Numbered from the stretch's first letter, positions 52,062 to 61,724 are shown. The stretch is DNA of 64,000 bases from Hwanghaeella grinnelliae (GCF_004005845.1 NZ_SADE01000001.1:1674001-1738000), one strand, 5' to 3'. Numbers and translations: made by a program. Notes: generated by a model from the letters alone, not told the origin.

Positions 52062-52580
52062 TCAGCCGCGAATGATCTTGGTGCCGCTCAGTATATCGTG
52101 CAGGCAGCGGCTGCGATCGTCGAACAGGCACCACAGCAGCAGCAATCCCGATGTCGCCAAGGTCAGATAGAACAAGGCGGTCAAAATGAAGGCCTGCAGC
52201 GGATCCGGTCTCGTTCCGTCGGTTTCCCTGACGACCTTAAGACCCAGGGCCCGCATACCCAGGGTGCCCTGCGCGGAGGAAGCGATCATGCCGGTGTGAT
52301 ACAGCAGCGGCAGAACCGGAATTACGGCGAAAAGGGCCGGGGCCAAGGTGAACAGCGACATGGCGCTGAACACTAGGGCGAGGGGCCAGATCATCAGCAG
52401 AAGCGTAAAGTCGATCGCATAGGCGATGACGCGCCGTCCGATGATGCCTTCCGACTCGGCAATTTCCTGCTGGTAATCGGCCTCATTGACCGTTTTTCCT
52501 AGGTTGAACCGTGTGTTTCTCGATCCGCCGAGCCGTTCGGGCCCGTCACCGTTCGAATTGGGAAGGCTGCGCTCGCTCAG
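52062..52580 (-). CDS. RDD-family membrane protein, apparent CTG start
   Basis: 172 residues if translation begins at CTG 52580. The RDD signature GRRVIAYAIDFTLLL lies upstream of the first in-frame ATG (52394), and no ATG, GTG or TTG occurs in this frame between that ATG and the preceding in-frame stop near 52695. The CTG has GGAGG five bases upstream. A tiny out-of-frame ATG reading (five codons) overlaps it. After the signature come about three membrane helices and the C-terminal CLFDDRSRCLHDILSGTKII, the classic RDD ending. Function of RDD proteins is varied (ion transport, assembly). Confidence 0.7.
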   Translation of the reverse strand: MSERSLPNSNGDGPERLGGSRNTRFNLGKTVNEADYQQEIAESEGIIGRRVIAYAIDFTLLLMIWPLALVFSAMSLFTLAPALFAVIPVLPLLYHTGMIASSAQGTLGMRALGLKVVRETDGTRPDPLQAFILTALFYLTLATSGLLLLWCLFDDRSRCLHDILSGTKIIRG

Positions 52581-52727
52581 GGTTTCCTCCGCATGTCTCG
52601 GGTTGTTCGATACGCGCTTTAACAGGGATAGAAATGGGGTTGGCCGGGCAATCCCGCAACCCGCAAGGATTTCTAGCCCCCAAATGCACCCCTTGTTTCA
52701 GACAGGCAGGCGACCCGCTGACCCGGC

Positions 52728-53669
52728 CTATTCCAGGGCGGGTGGGCCGACGCCGGTCTCGAACAGGGACGGCGGTGAGGTGGCGCTCGCGCCGAGCGCG
52801 GAATCGTTTGCCATGCGTAGAAGAATGACGGAAAGCCTGCGGTTTTCAGGCGCGTCTGGGGCTTCGGGATTGGCCAGGTCGCTGGTGCCCTTTCCGACCA
52901 CGGTGTCGAACTTCTGACCCGGGACGCCATAGGCGACCAAGGCCCGGCGGGCCGCATTGGCGCGATGCAGCGATAGCTCCCAGTTTTCCAGCGGCTCGCT
53001 CTCCTCGCCCGTATGGCCCTGGACCGTGATCATGTTCGGCAGGCGGGTGATGAATTGCGACATCAGTTTCAAAGCGTTCCGGGCATGCTCCGTCAGTTGG
53101 TCGGTGCCTTCCTCGAAGCTGGATTCGGAATCGTGATCGATGACCTGGATGCTCAATCCCTCTTCGGTGATCGCCACTTTCAGGGATCGCTTCAGGTCCT
53201 GAAGCTCATTCGGCAACTCATCGATGGATTTTTCCAGGATCTCCTTAATCTTGGAGAATGTCTGTTCTTCCGCTTGGGCGTCGACGCGGCCGACATCGCC
53301 TGAACTGATTTCCTGTTTACGGCCCGATGCCTCATTGCCGGTGTCCAGGTTGGTCTGGGAGGCTGAATCGGAATCGAGAAACGCCTGGGTCGAGGTCACT
53401 TCCATCGGGCCCGGGTCGTTCGCGGTGGCGCCGCCGAAAATACCGCCGGAACCGCTTGTGCTCGGCGTTGTGCGCAGGGTCGGCTGGAAATAGTTGGCCA
53501 AGCCGTCCCGGACTTCCTCGGAGGTCGCATTGAGCAGCCAGAGCAGCAGGAAGAACGCCATCATCGCAGTCACGAAATCCGCATAGGCGATTTTCCAGGC
53601 CCCGCCATGCGCGCCCGCTTCCTGGATTTTCACCTTCTTGAAGATGATGTTGTCGTTATTCTCAGCCAT
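52728..53669 (-). CDS. MotB-type flagellar stator protein, second copy
   Basis: 313 residues. N-terminal membrane helix with the ion-binding Asp (AYADFVTAMMAFFLLLWLLNATSEEV, Asp31), a plug and linker rich in Ser/Gly, and an OmpA-type peptidoglycan domain (QVIDHDSESSFEEGTDQLTEHARNALKLMSQFI, NMITVQGHTGEESEP, WELSLHRANAARRALVAYGV, ENRRLSVIL). The first 40 residues are nearly identical to the adjacent MotB, but the linker and the C-terminal tail after ENRRLSVILL differ. Eighteen bases after the first motB, so co-transcribed. Confidence 0.88.
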   Translation of the reverse strand: MAENNDNIIFKKVKIQEAGAHGGAWKIAYADFVTAMMAFFLLLWLLNATSEEVRDGLANYFQPTLRTTPSTSGSGGIFGGATANDPGPMEVTSTQAFLDSDSASQTNLDTGNEASGRKQEISSGDVGRVDAQAEEQTFSKIKEILEKSIDELPNELQDLKRSLKVAITEEGLSIQVIDHDSESSFEEGTDQLTEHARNALKLMSQFITRLPNMITVQGHTGEESEPLENWELSLHRANAARRALVAYGVPGQKFDTVVGKGTSDLANPEAPDAPENRRLSVILLRMANDSALGASATSPPSLFETGVGPPALE

Positions 53670-53687
53670 TTCTCAATCGGTCCATGG

Positions 53688-54593
53688 TCAACCGCTATCA
53701 CCCTTCGGTTTTTGCCGCATCAGCAAGATCGATATCCGGCGGTTCCGCGGTGCGTCCGGTTCCTGTATGTCCAACAGTTCGGTGTCGGCACGGCCGACGA
53801 TCCTGCGGAACCGGTCCAACGGCAGGCCAGCCTCGACAAGCCAGCGCTGCGCCGCCGCTGCCTGATCCGCGGTCAATTCCCATTTGGTGTAGGCCGGAGA
53901 AATGGACCGATAGTTCGATCCATCCGTGTGGCCGGTAATGGCGATTTCGTTGGGCAATTCCGCAATGATCGACCCGACCAGGGCCAAAAGGCGCTTGGCG
54001 TAGCCGGTCAGCCGGGTGCTCTTGCCCTCGAACATGGACCTTTCGCGTTGATCCAGGATCTGAATGTCCAGTCCGTCCGGCGTCGGCGTCATCAGTAGGC
54101 TTTCTTGAAGTGCTGCCAGTTCAGGCGCTTCCTGCAGGGACTGCTGGATCTGCGCCATGGCGATCTCAATCGCTTCGTCGGCCTTTTCCGGTGTTTTCGT
54201 CTGGCCGGATTCCGGATTGGATTCGATCGGGCTTTTGCGTTCCTCGCCGGATTCCTCTCCCGCGGCTTCGTCGCCGAATGTCGGGATCTGTGTGGTGATC
54301 TTCGGGCGCGCGGAGGCGGATCGCAGGGCGCCTTCCGCCAATACTTCCAGCCCTTTCAGGGCTTCGCCGATCCCGGTCTTTTCCTCCGACACGTTGACCG
54401 GGGCGAAGAAGTCGGAAATGCCCTCCATCTGCTCTTCCGTCGTCGCGTTAAGCAACCAGAGCAACAGGAAGAAGGCCATCATCGCGGTGACAAAATCCGC
54501 ATAGGCAATTTTCCACGCCCCGCCGTGTCCCTCGGCGGGGATTTTCTTTTTCTTCTTCAGTATTAGCGGTTTGTCTTCGAGCGTGTCTGCCAT
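53688..54593 (-). CDS. motB: Flagellar motor protein MotB
   Basis: 301 residues. Membrane helix with ion-binding Asp33 (AYADFVTAMMAFFLLLWLLNATTEEQ), linker of acidic and Ser/Pro residues, OmpA-like domain (ILDQRERSMFEGKSTRLTGYAKRLLALVGSII, NEIAITGHTDGS, WELTADQAAAAQRWLVEAGL, RNRRISILL). Preceded by a lysine patch (ILKKKKKIPAEGHGG). Pairs with MotA to form the proton- or ion-driven stator. AAGGTCTC before the ATG, 85 bases after motA. Confidence 0.93.
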   Translation of the reverse strand: MADTLEDKPLILKKKKKIPAEGHGGAWKIAYADFVTAMMAFFLLLWLLNATTEEQMEGISDFFAPVNVSEEKTGIGEALKGLEVLAEGALRSASARPKITTQIPTFGDEAAGEESGEERKSPIESNPESGQTKTPEKADEAIEIAMAQIQQSLQEAPELAALQESLLMTPTPDGLDIQILDQRERSMFEGKSTRLTGYAKRLLALVGSIIAELPNEIAITGHTDGSNYRSISPAYTKWELTADQAAAAQRWLVEAGLPLDRFRRIVGRADTELLDIQEPDAPRNRRISILLMRQKPKGDSG

Positions 54594-54678
54594 GAGACCT
54601 TAGTTTTACTGTTCCGCTAAGCCATTCCGCCGAACCGTTCCGTTAAGCCGGAGCGAGGGACGTTTGCCGCTGGTCCGC

Positions 54679-55542
54679 CTATTGCGGCGCCGGCAGGTTA
54701 CCGCACGCTTCTTCCAGCTCCGCGAAGGTCGGTCGATTGTGATGCGCGACGGCCTTCCGTGCGAATTCCACCGAAACCTGCGGCGCATAGCCTTGAAGAT
54801 GGGCGATGAGACCGGCCTTCATGCAGGTGAAATAGGACGCTTCGTCTTCCATCAACTGCTTGGCGGCGCTCGCCAAAGGCGCGAACCAACCATAACACAA
54901 AAGAATCCCCAAGAAGGTACCCACAAGTGCGCCCGCGATCAGCCCGCCCAGCACTTCCGGCGGCTCACTGATCGAGCCCATCGTCTTGATCACCCCCAGC
55001 ACCGCGGCCACGATCCCCAGCGCCGGGAAACTTTCCGCCATATTCGTCAGGGCGTGGGAGATGGCATGGTCATCCTGGTGATGCAGGTCCAGTTCCTGAT
55101 CCATCAGATCCGAGATTTCATGCGGGTTGTCCGACCCCAGCGTTAGCAGGCGGACATAATCGCAAAAGAACTCGGTCGCGTGGTGATCGTGATGAAACTT
55201 CGGAAATTCCGCGAAAAGCGTGCTGTCATGCGGGTTTTCCACATGCGCTTCCAACGCCAGCGCGCCTTTCTGTTTCATCAATTTGAAGACCTGGTACTGC
55301 ATTGTCAGCAGTTCAAGGTAATCGTCCTTCTTGTATTTGGGGCCCTTGAAGACAGCCGCCAGCTTGCCGAACGCCGCTTTAACGACTCGGATCGGATTTG
55401 AAATGATGAAGGCGGAAATCCCCGAACCGAAGATAATAACCACTTCGAACGGTTGGTTCAGGACGGCAAGTTTGCCGCCCATCGCGACATAACTGCCGAT
55501 AACGCACCCTACAACGGCCACCATGCCGATAATCGCGAACAT
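54679..55542 (-). CDS. motA: Flagellar motor stator protein MotA
   Basis: 287 residues, normal length, with AGGGAGAACCC before the ATG. Four membrane helices, N-terminal MFAIIGMVAVVGCVIGSYVAMGG, cytoplasmic part with Arg/Glu-rich helices (YLELLTMQYQVFKLMKQKGALALEAHVENP) and the conserved PALGIVAAVLGVIKTMGSI and GALVGTFLGILLCYGWFAPLA. Upstream of two motB genes on the same strand, so the operon can build two kinds of stator. Confidence 0.96.
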   Translation of the reverse strand: MFAIIGMVAVVGCVIGSYVAMGGKLAVLNQPFEVVIIFGSGISAFIISNPIRVVKAAFGKLAAVFKGPKYKKDDYLELLTMQYQVFKLMKQKGALALEAHVENPHDSTLFAEFPKFHHDHHATEFFCDYVRLLTLGSDNPHEISDLMDQELDLHHQDDHAISHALTNMAESFPALGIVAAVLGVIKTMGSISEPPEVLGGLIAGALVGTFLGILLCYGWFAPLASAAKQLMEDEASYFTCMKAGLIAHLQGYAPQVSVEFARKAVAHHNRPTFAELEEACGNLPAPQ

Positions 55543-55638
55543 GGGTTCTCCCTAGTCGGACCTGCCCAATAACTTGCAAGAATTAAATGAAGCGGTTTGA
55601 TTCGTCTATCTTTTTACACGGCTTTATTGCCTTCTACA

Positions 55639-56463
55639 TTAAAAACGCCAAATACGCAGTTGAGTTTCTCGTGAGTCGCCAACCAGAACTACTTCATCCG
55701 AAGTATCGCCGGAATCGGTAAAGGTATTACTAATAAGGATCGAGCCGGGGCGCATTTCCGCATTCGCCTTGGCGATTAGCCGGGGCATCGGTTCGCTCGA
55801 CAGGAAGCAATAGACGGCGTCATACCGATGCAAATCCTCCGCCCATAAATTTCGGTAAACGATCCTGACATTGTCCAAACCGATCAGTTTTCCGCGCAGC
55901 CAGGCGATGGCGAAGACCAGCGGCGCCGTCTCCACACCGACGACTTCCGCATCGGAAAAGCGTCGCGCCAATGTGAAGGTGGTCTGTCCGAACCCGCAAC
56001 CAAGGTCGATGATATGGCCATCCCGCGCGCCGGGCTGGTCATCTATGACGTCCGCCAAGGCTTTTTGCGCCGTGCCATTGGTGAGGTAGAGCGGAACGCG
56101 TTCCGAGCGGACATTCCAAAACAATCCGGCCAAGACAAGGATAAGCAGGGGGAATACCCAAGCGGGCACCGCTGCCAGCAGGGCAAGGGCAGCGGCCGGC
56201 GGGGCCAGGGCCGCCCCTACAGGCCACAACCCGCGCAGACCCATCAGAATGGCGCAGAGGGCGGCAATAACGGCCGCGGCGGCGGTGGCCAGCCAGCCGG
56301 GTGGAACGGCCTGGTCGCCGGGGACCTGGCCGGTCTTCAACAGTAGGATGCCGGCAGCAATCCCGACCAAGGCGGCCAGCAACACCCTGACGGTCCGCCC
56401 ATGCAGAAATGGGCGGGGACGATCCGCTTGATCGGTTTGCTGATCGGAGGGAGAGGTTTCCAT
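55639..56463 (-). CDS. Membrane-anchored class I SAM methyltransferase
   Basis: 274 residues. Three or four N-terminal hydrophobic helices (about 24-115), then a methyltransferase: HIIDLGCGFGQTTFTLARRFSDAEVVGVETAPLVFAIAWLRGKLIGLDNVRIVYRNLW, with motif I at about 150-158 and acidic motif II. The C-terminal ISNTFTDSGDTSDEV resembles the ISATFAWPG end of the protein at 28087-28650, so both belong to one family. Sits upstream of motA on the same strand but separated by about 96 bases. Substrate unknown. Confidence 0.78.
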   Translation of the reverse strand: METSPSDQQTDQADRPRPFLHGRTVRVLLAALVGIAAGILLLKTGQVPGDQAVPPGWLATAAAAVIAALCAILMGLRGLWPVGAALAPPAAALALLAAVPAWVFPLLILVLAGLFWNVRSERVPLYLTNGTAQKALADVIDDQPGARDGHIIDLGCGFGQTTFTLARRFSDAEVVGVETAPLVFAIAWLRGKLIGLDNVRIVYRNLWAEDLHRYDAVYCFLSSEPMPRLIAKANAEMRPGSILISNTFTDSGDTSDEVVLVGDSRETQLRIWRF

Positions 56464-56710
56464 CGGTTTTCCGTCTCGGCAATGGACAGCGCTTTACGCC
56501 GCACATATATCAGCACCGGGCTTGGTTATTCGCCAGGATCGGGTTTGGGTAATCAGCGGTCGGCTGGTTCGACTGTCCGGAATCAGTGTTTAAGGTTCGG
56601 CGCGGTGCCGCAAGGCCCTTGATACCGCGCCGTTCGGCTTGTGGGATCCCATCGGGGGCTAACGTGGTTTCGATTGGGGCGTCGGTTTTGTTTAATCGTT
56701 CGGAGTTGGG

Positions 56711-57202
56711 ATGACATTCGATCCGCGAACATTCCGCGATGCATGCGGCCATTTCGCGACCGGCGTGGTCGTCGCGACCTGTCTGGACGAGCAGGGCGCG
56801 CCGGCGGGCGTGACCGTGAATTCGTTCACATCGGTCTCGCTCGACCCGCCGTTGATCCTGTTTTGTTTGGATAACGGCGCCTATAGCCGGAAGGTCTTCA
56901 CGAATGTGAAGCGCTTCGCGATCAACATGCTCTCCGGCAGCCAACAGGGACTTTCCACCACCTTCGCCCAATCCTTGGTCGACCGGTTCGACGGCGTCGC
57001 CTATTCCGCCGGCAAGGCGGGGGTTCCCTTGCTTGACGGCGCGCTGTGTCAGTTGGAATGCGTGGTGGAACATCGCTATCCCGGCGGGGATCATGAGATC
57101 ATCGTCGGCCGGGTTACGGACCTGTCGGTCGACCACCCGGAAGAACGTCCGTTGATTTACTACAAGGGCCGGTATGACGCGCTGGCGAAGCGCAACAACT
57201 AA
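56711..57202 (+). CDS. Flavin reductase-like (FMN-binding split barrel) protein
   Basis: 163 residues. Flavin-reductase domain: FRDACGHFATGVVVATCLDEQGAPAGVTVNSFTSVSLDPPLILFCLDNGAYSRKVFTNVKRFAINML, then LSTTFAQ and GGDHEIIVGRVTDL, ending YYKGRYDAL. It reduces FMN or FAD with NADH for a partner monooxygenase. GGAGTTGGG precedes the ATG. No oxygenase partner is adjacent. Confidence 0.92.
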   Translation: MTFDPRTFRDACGHFATGVVVATCLDEQGAPAGVTVNSFTSVSLDPPLILFCLDNGAYSRKVFTNVKRFAINMLSGSQQGLSTTFAQSLVDRFDGVAYSAGKAGVPLLDGALCQLECVVEHRYPGGDHEIIVGRVTDLSVDHPEERPLIYYKGRYDALAKRNN

Positions 57203-57254
57203 ACGATCGGCCCTAGGGCGCGGCTTCGGCCTTGGGCGACCATCGACGTCGCGT

Positions 57255-57812
57255 TCATTTGTCCGATCTGTCCAGCGTGCTGCCGAAATTGAATCCCCGG
57301 TCTATTCGGGCTAGTTCCTTGGCGGCAGATTGCGCCAATATTTCAACATCTTTCGTGCTGAAAAACACGTCCCGCATTAAGGTTTCGGCCGAGGTTTGCT
57401 GATCCTTGTACTGGGCGTATAGAGCGAAGGAGAGCGCGGCGAGCCCGGTGATCGTCGTTTGCAGAACGGGTGAGCGGATCCATTGCAGGGACCCTTCCTC
57501 CTCGATCCTTTTTTTCAAGACAACACTCGCCGACGGCCATAGCACGACCAGGCCGGCCGCGGTTATGGAGAACCAGAAGAAGATCTTGTTGATCAGGGAG
57601 TAGCTCCACGCTTTGACGTAGATATCCGTGACCAGCAGGTGTTTTTTGGACGCTTCACCGTCGGCGTTTTCGGCAAGGCATCTGGAATATTTGAAAATCA
57701 GCTCGGCGCTGGTTTGCCGGACATCGTGGCTGTTGCATTCGGCCGGGGGCGCGCCATGCGCCGAAGCCGCTGTCAGAAACAGGAAAGAGATGATGAACAG
57801 GGCCGCCCGCAT
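57255..57812 (-). CDS. Hypothetical exported/membrane protein
   Basis: 185 residues, AAGGAGAG before the ATG. Signal peptide about 1-20 (ends AHG-AP), a polar domain with two Cys (AECNSHDVRQTSAELIFKYSRCLAENADG), then two membrane helices (about 75-95 and 118-135) and a helical end. Not recognised; no close neighbours on its strand. Confidence 0.6.
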   Translation of the reverse strand: MRAALFIISFLFLTAASAHGAPPAECNSHDVRQTSAELIFKYSRCLAENADGEASKKHLLVTDIYVKAWSYSLINKIFFWFSITAAGLVVLWPSASVVLKKRIEEEGSLQWIRSPVLQTTITGLAALSFALYAQYKDQQTSAETLMRDVFFSTKDVEILAQSAAKELARIDRGFNFGSTLDRSDK

Positions 57813-57914
57813 GTTTGCTCTCCTTGCTTTCGCTTATGCAAGAATAGCTGAAAAACAATGCGGTATCCAAATACGACGTCTGCGGCTCTGCTTGAAGCAA
57901 TTGTTCGGAAGGGC

Positions 57915-59144
57915 CTATTCGGCGTAGTCCGACAACAGTTTGGTCTTGAACCCGGCGGCATTCAGACGTGTCAGGATTTCCTGAACATGATCGGAATCCC
58001 GGGTTTCCACCATGATGTCCAATTCCGCGTTCTTGACCGGTACGTCGAAGAACATGCGCTGATGCAGAACCTCGACGATATTCCCACCGGTGCGCCCGAT
58101 ATGATCCGTAACCTGGGCCAGGACGCCGGGCGCATCCTTGATCAGGACCCGGATGCGCACGAGGCGTTGGGCGCGTACCATCCCACGCATCAAAACCCCG
58201 GCCAGGATGCGGGAGTCGACATTGCTGCCGCAGACGACTAGGCCGACTTTCTTTCCGGCGAAGCGCCGGCTTTGGTTCAGAACCGCCGCCAGGGGCGCTG
58301 CGCCGGCGCCTTCGGTCAGGATCTTGCCGGTTTCCAGCATGGTTTGAACGGCGGCTTCCAGGGACGGTTCGTCAACCAGCAGGAAGTCGTCGACCAGGCG
58401 CTTGGCGATTTCGATATTGATTTCGCCTGGCGTCTTTACCGCGATCCCCTCGGCGATCGTGTCGCCGCCCATCTTCGGTTCCATCCCGTGGACGATCTGG
58501 TACATCGACGGATACAGCGCAGCCTCGACACCGATGATCTTGATCGAGGGTTTGATGGCCTTGGCGGCCGTCGCGATACCGCCGATCACCCCGCCGCCGC
58601 CGATCGGCACGACGATCATGTCCAGGTCGGGAAGGTCGGCCAGCAATTCCAGGCCGATCGTGCCTTGCCCGGCGACGATATAGGGGTCGGCATAGGGATG
58701 AACGAATGTCAGGTTTTCCTTCGCGGCAAGGTCCTTCGCGAAGGGTTCGGCGGCGTTGATGTTATCGCCGTGCAGCATGACGCGGGCGCCATGGGCCTGG
58801 GTCCGGGCGACTTTGGTGAACGGGGTTCCCTCCGGCATGACGATGGTGGCCGGGATGCCCAAGCGCTTGGCATGATACGCGACGCCTTGCGCATGGTTCC
58901 CGGCGGACATGGCGATGACGCCGTTTGCCTTCTGCTCGTCGCTGAGGGAGGTGAGCTTCACCAAGGCGCCACGGTCCTTGAAGGAACCGGTATGCTGCAA
59001 GGTCTCCAGTTTCAGGAAGATTTCCGCGCCGGTCAGTTCGGATAGCGGGCCGGACATATGGACAGGTGTGCGGACGACCTGTCCTTCGATGACCTTCGCC
59101 GCTTCCCGAATGTCGTCGATCGTAACGACATGATTTGCGTCCAT
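57915..59144 (-). CDS. Threonine ammonia-lyase with ACT-type regulatory domain
   Basis: 409 residues. PLP enzyme of the threonine/serine dehydratase type: LKLETLQHTGSFKDRGA with Lys56 binding PLP, MSAGNHAQGVAYHAKRLG, EGTPFTKVARTQAHGA, VPIGGGGVIGGIA (PLP-phosphate loop) and GAGAAPLAAVL. The last 75 residues (VRIRVLIKDAPGVLAQVTDHIGRTGGNIVEVLHQRM) are one ACT-type domain, as in the shorter biodegradative/regulated form rather than the two-domain IlvA. Deaminates threonine to 2-oxobutanoate. GGGAGA precedes the ATG. Confidence 0.92.
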   Translation of the reverse strand: MDANHVVTIDDIREAAKVIEGQVVRTPVHMSGPLSELTGAEIFLKLETLQHTGSFKDRGALVKLTSLSDEQKANGVIAMSAGNHAQGVAYHAKRLGIPATIVMPEGTPFTKVARTQAHGARVMLHGDNINAAEPFAKDLAAKENLTFVHPYADPYIVAGQGTIGLELLADLPDLDMIVVPIGGGGVIGGIATAAKAIKPSIKIIGVEAALYPSMYQIVHGMEPKMGGDTIAEGIAVKTPGEINIEIAKRLVDDFLLVDEPSLEAAVQTMLETGKILTEGAGAAPLAAVLNQSRRFAGKKVGLVVCGSNVDSRILAGVLMRGMVRAQRLVRIRVLIKDAPGVLAQVTDHIGRTGGNIVEVLHQRMFFDVPVKNAELDIMVETRDSDHVQEILTRLNAAGFKTKLLSDYAE

Positions 59145-59208
59145 AACCTGTATCTCCCGCTCTTTAAAACCCGCCCCGACTTGGTTGGAGGCAGCCTATC
59201 ATGACCCC

Positions 59209-61557
59209 CTAACGGGGATTGAGGACGAGTATTCGCTCCGCCGCCGGATCGATATCCCCAACGCGTCCGCCGCTGCGGAAATAGCGACCGTCGCGCCAAT
59301 CGTCCAGCAAGTCGTCGTAATGCGGGGAAACCGGATTGCCAGATTGCCCGCCGGCCAGCGAAAAGCGGCTGTTCGCCAAGTCAGCCAGGTCATAGACGGC
59401 CCGGTAACCCGCACCGTGCCCATGGCGGAACAAGGGGTCGCTGGATGGCGTGCTCTGTCCGCGGTTCAGCGTATGATCGCCGCCAGATGTTTCGATGCGC
59501 AGATTGGCAAACCCGTTCAAGCCGGGCAGGCGGCCGAGGAACCTGTTCTCGAAGATTGCCACATGGGCCGCGCCCCAACGCCAATCGGCGATGTCGTCGC
59601 CGAAACGCTCCTGCAACTGGGTTACGGTTTCATCCAGCGATGCCGACAGTACCTGGGCGCAATCTTCGGTCTCCGCGGTCTGCACGTCGTCGCACCATGC
59701 AGCTTCTTCGCCCTTCAGGACGTTGATCAGGAACAGTTCCTGTTCCTGCCAATAAGGCGGGTAGGCGCCTTTCACCTCGTCCTTGGCAATGGCCAGCGTC
59801 AGGACGTTCAGCCAGGTCGCATAGATCAGCGGCGCGGCCTTGTCGCGGTCCATCGATCCGTCCCATTCGGACAGCAGCGCCAAAGCCTCTGTTGATTCCT
59901 CACCATCCGGTTCGGCCACCAACAACAGCGGCAATATTTCCGTGGCTGCGCCGGATACGATGTCCAACTGCCAATCGATGTTTTGCGCCACGTCAGTCTT
60001 GCTCATGCGTTCCAGCAGCATATCCAGCCGTTTGGCGCGGAAAGCGGGCGGCCATTCCGCGGAGATCAAGTGCGGAAAGGTTTGGTCCACCAGGCGGTTA
60101 TTGGCGTTGCGGATGATGCCGGACGGCGGGTCGACCACTTTCGGCAATTCCGCGAAGGGGATCATGCCGATCCAATCGTAGGAACCGGAGCCCCCATCGA
60201 CCGGCAGCAGACCGTTGCCGTTTGCGCGCATCGGTATTCTGCCGGGCGCGATCAAGCCGATACTGCCCTGACTGTCCGCGAAATGAATGTTTTGGACCGG
60301 CGCGCCGTAGAACCGTGTCGCCTCCAGAACCGCCTGGGCGTTACCGGCCCGGTTTAACCGGTAGAGTGCTTCTGGCGTGCGGTCCGCCACATCCAAACCG
60401 GGAAAGGCAAGGGCCGCGGTGACGGTGGGGTCGTTTCCGTCTTTCTCCCAAAGGTCGCTGACGATGGGGCCATGGCGGCTGGACCGGACGGAAAGGCTGA
60501 TCGGGTCGCCGAAGCGGACCGTGATTTCTTCTTCCCGATACTCAAAATCATGCCAACCCGCCGGGGTCTTGTACTGCCTGCCATCGGGCGAGAGAGTTTC
60601 GATGAACAGATCCTGCGTATCCGCATAGGTCGTGGTTAAGCCCCAGGCGACCTGGGCATTGTGGCCCAGCAGATGGAAGGGAACGCCCGGAACCGTCACG
60701 CCGGTCACTTGCAGATTGGGCGCATCGATGCGGGCGAAATACCAAAGGTTCGGGGCGGTAAAACCAAGATGTGGGTCGTTGGCCAGGATCGGCGCACCGG
60801 TCACCGTGTGTTGGCCGGATATTACCCAGGCGTTCGAGGCCGTGTCAGATTGTAGTTCCGCCGGGGCGGGGACATATCGGTCCAGCAAGGCCTTGGCCGC
60901 GGGCGGAAGGGTGACCGGTCCGTTCGGTTCCGCGCCCGGCAGCAAGGCACGAACCTTCTCCTCCCCAAGTTCCCGCAACAGTCTTTCCCGCGCCTGTTCG
61001 GACCGCATATTCGTGGCGAGTTGGAAGGCCATCATCCGGGCCCAGACAATTGAATCGGCAGGCACCCAAGGTTCCGGTTCATGGAACAGAAGTTGGAATT
61101 CAGGCGGCAGAGGGCGGTCGCGTGTTTCGATCCAGGCGTTCACGCCTTCCGCATAGGCGTCAAGGCTGGCCAGAACGTTGGGCGACAGATGCTGCAACTG
61201 CGCTTCCGCCAGCCGGTAAAAGCCGAGTGTGCGGATATAACGGTCCAGGCCGATCATGCTGGATCCCAGCAGTTCCGACATCCGGCCGGCGCCGATCCGG
61301 CGTGTCATCTCCATCTGCCACAGGCGATCCTGTGCATGGGCGTAACCCAACGCGTAATAAGCATCGTGGTCGTTCGCGGCGTGGATGGTCACCAAGCCGT
61401 GTGCATCGCGATCTATCGCGGCTTGGGCGTGAAGTCCGGGCAGGGATAGCTCGCCGGCGAGGTCGGGCAGAGACATCGGGAAGCGGATGGCAAAGAAACC
61501 CACCGCCGCGACGACGGTCACCATGATGAAGGCCAGTATGCCAATTACCCAACGCAT
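59209..61557 (-). CDS. Penicillin acylase-family (Ntn hydrolase) enzyme
   Basis: 782 residues, usual size for an unprocessed precursor. One N-terminal membrane anchor (about 3-24), then an alpha-subunit part with DRDAHGLVTIHAANDHDAYYALGYAHAQDRLWQMEMTRRIGAGRMSELLG, a spacer ending before TASNAWVISG, in which Ser241 should become the nucleophile after self-cleavage, and the long beta-subunit part (GAPILANDPHLGF, VPFHLLGHNAQVAWGLTT, GNGLLPVDGGSGSYDW). Family members cleave amides such as acyl-homoserine lactones or N-acyl compounds. Periplasmic, anchored. Substrate unknown. Confidence 0.9.
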   Translation of the reverse strand: MRWVIGILAFIMVTVVAAVGFFAIRFPMSLPDLAGELSLPGLHAQAAIDRDAHGLVTIHAANDHDAYYALGYAHAQDRLWQMEMTRRIGAGRMSELLGSSMIGLDRYIRTLGFYRLAEAQLQHLSPNVLASLDAYAEGVNAWIETRDRPLPPEFQLLFHEPEPWVPADSIVWARMMAFQLATNMRSEQARERLLRELGEEKVRALLPGAEPNGPVTLPPAAKALLDRYVPAPAELQSDTASNAWVISGQHTVTGAPILANDPHLGFTAPNLWYFARIDAPNLQVTGVTVPGVPFHLLGHNAQVAWGLTTTYADTQDLFIETLSPDGRQYKTPAGWHDFEYREEEITVRFGDPISLSVRSSRHGPIVSDLWEKDGNDPTVTAALAFPGLDVADRTPEALYRLNRAGNAQAVLEATRFYGAPVQNIHFADSQGSIGLIAPGRIPMRANGNGLLPVDGGSGSYDWIGMIPFAELPKVVDPPSGIIRNANNRLVDQTFPHLISAEWPPAFRAKRLDMLLERMSKTDVAQNIDWQLDIVSGAATEILPLLLVAEPDGEESTEALALLSEWDGSMDRDKAAPLIYATWLNVLTLAIAKDEVKGAYPPYWQEQELFLINVLKGEEAAWCDDVQTAETEDCAQVLSASLDETVTQLQERFGDDIADWRWGAAHVAIFENRFLGRLPGLNGFANLRIETSGGDHTLNRGQSTPSSDPLFRHGHGAGYRAVYDLADLANSRFSLAGGQSGNPVSPHYDDLLDDWRDGRYFRSGGRVGDIDPAAERILVLNPR

Positions 61558-61724
61558 TTTCTTACCCGCTCCCCTTTCGGAATCTTGTCTGTTGCCAGTC
61601 TTGTTTGGCGCGATCCAATCTCTACCTTTGCGATGGGACCGTGCTGCGTTCTTGCGGTAAGTCAGGGCGAATACCTAGCGCGCGGCGGGACGGAAGACCA
61701 CCACCGGAAGGTTACAAAACGAGG

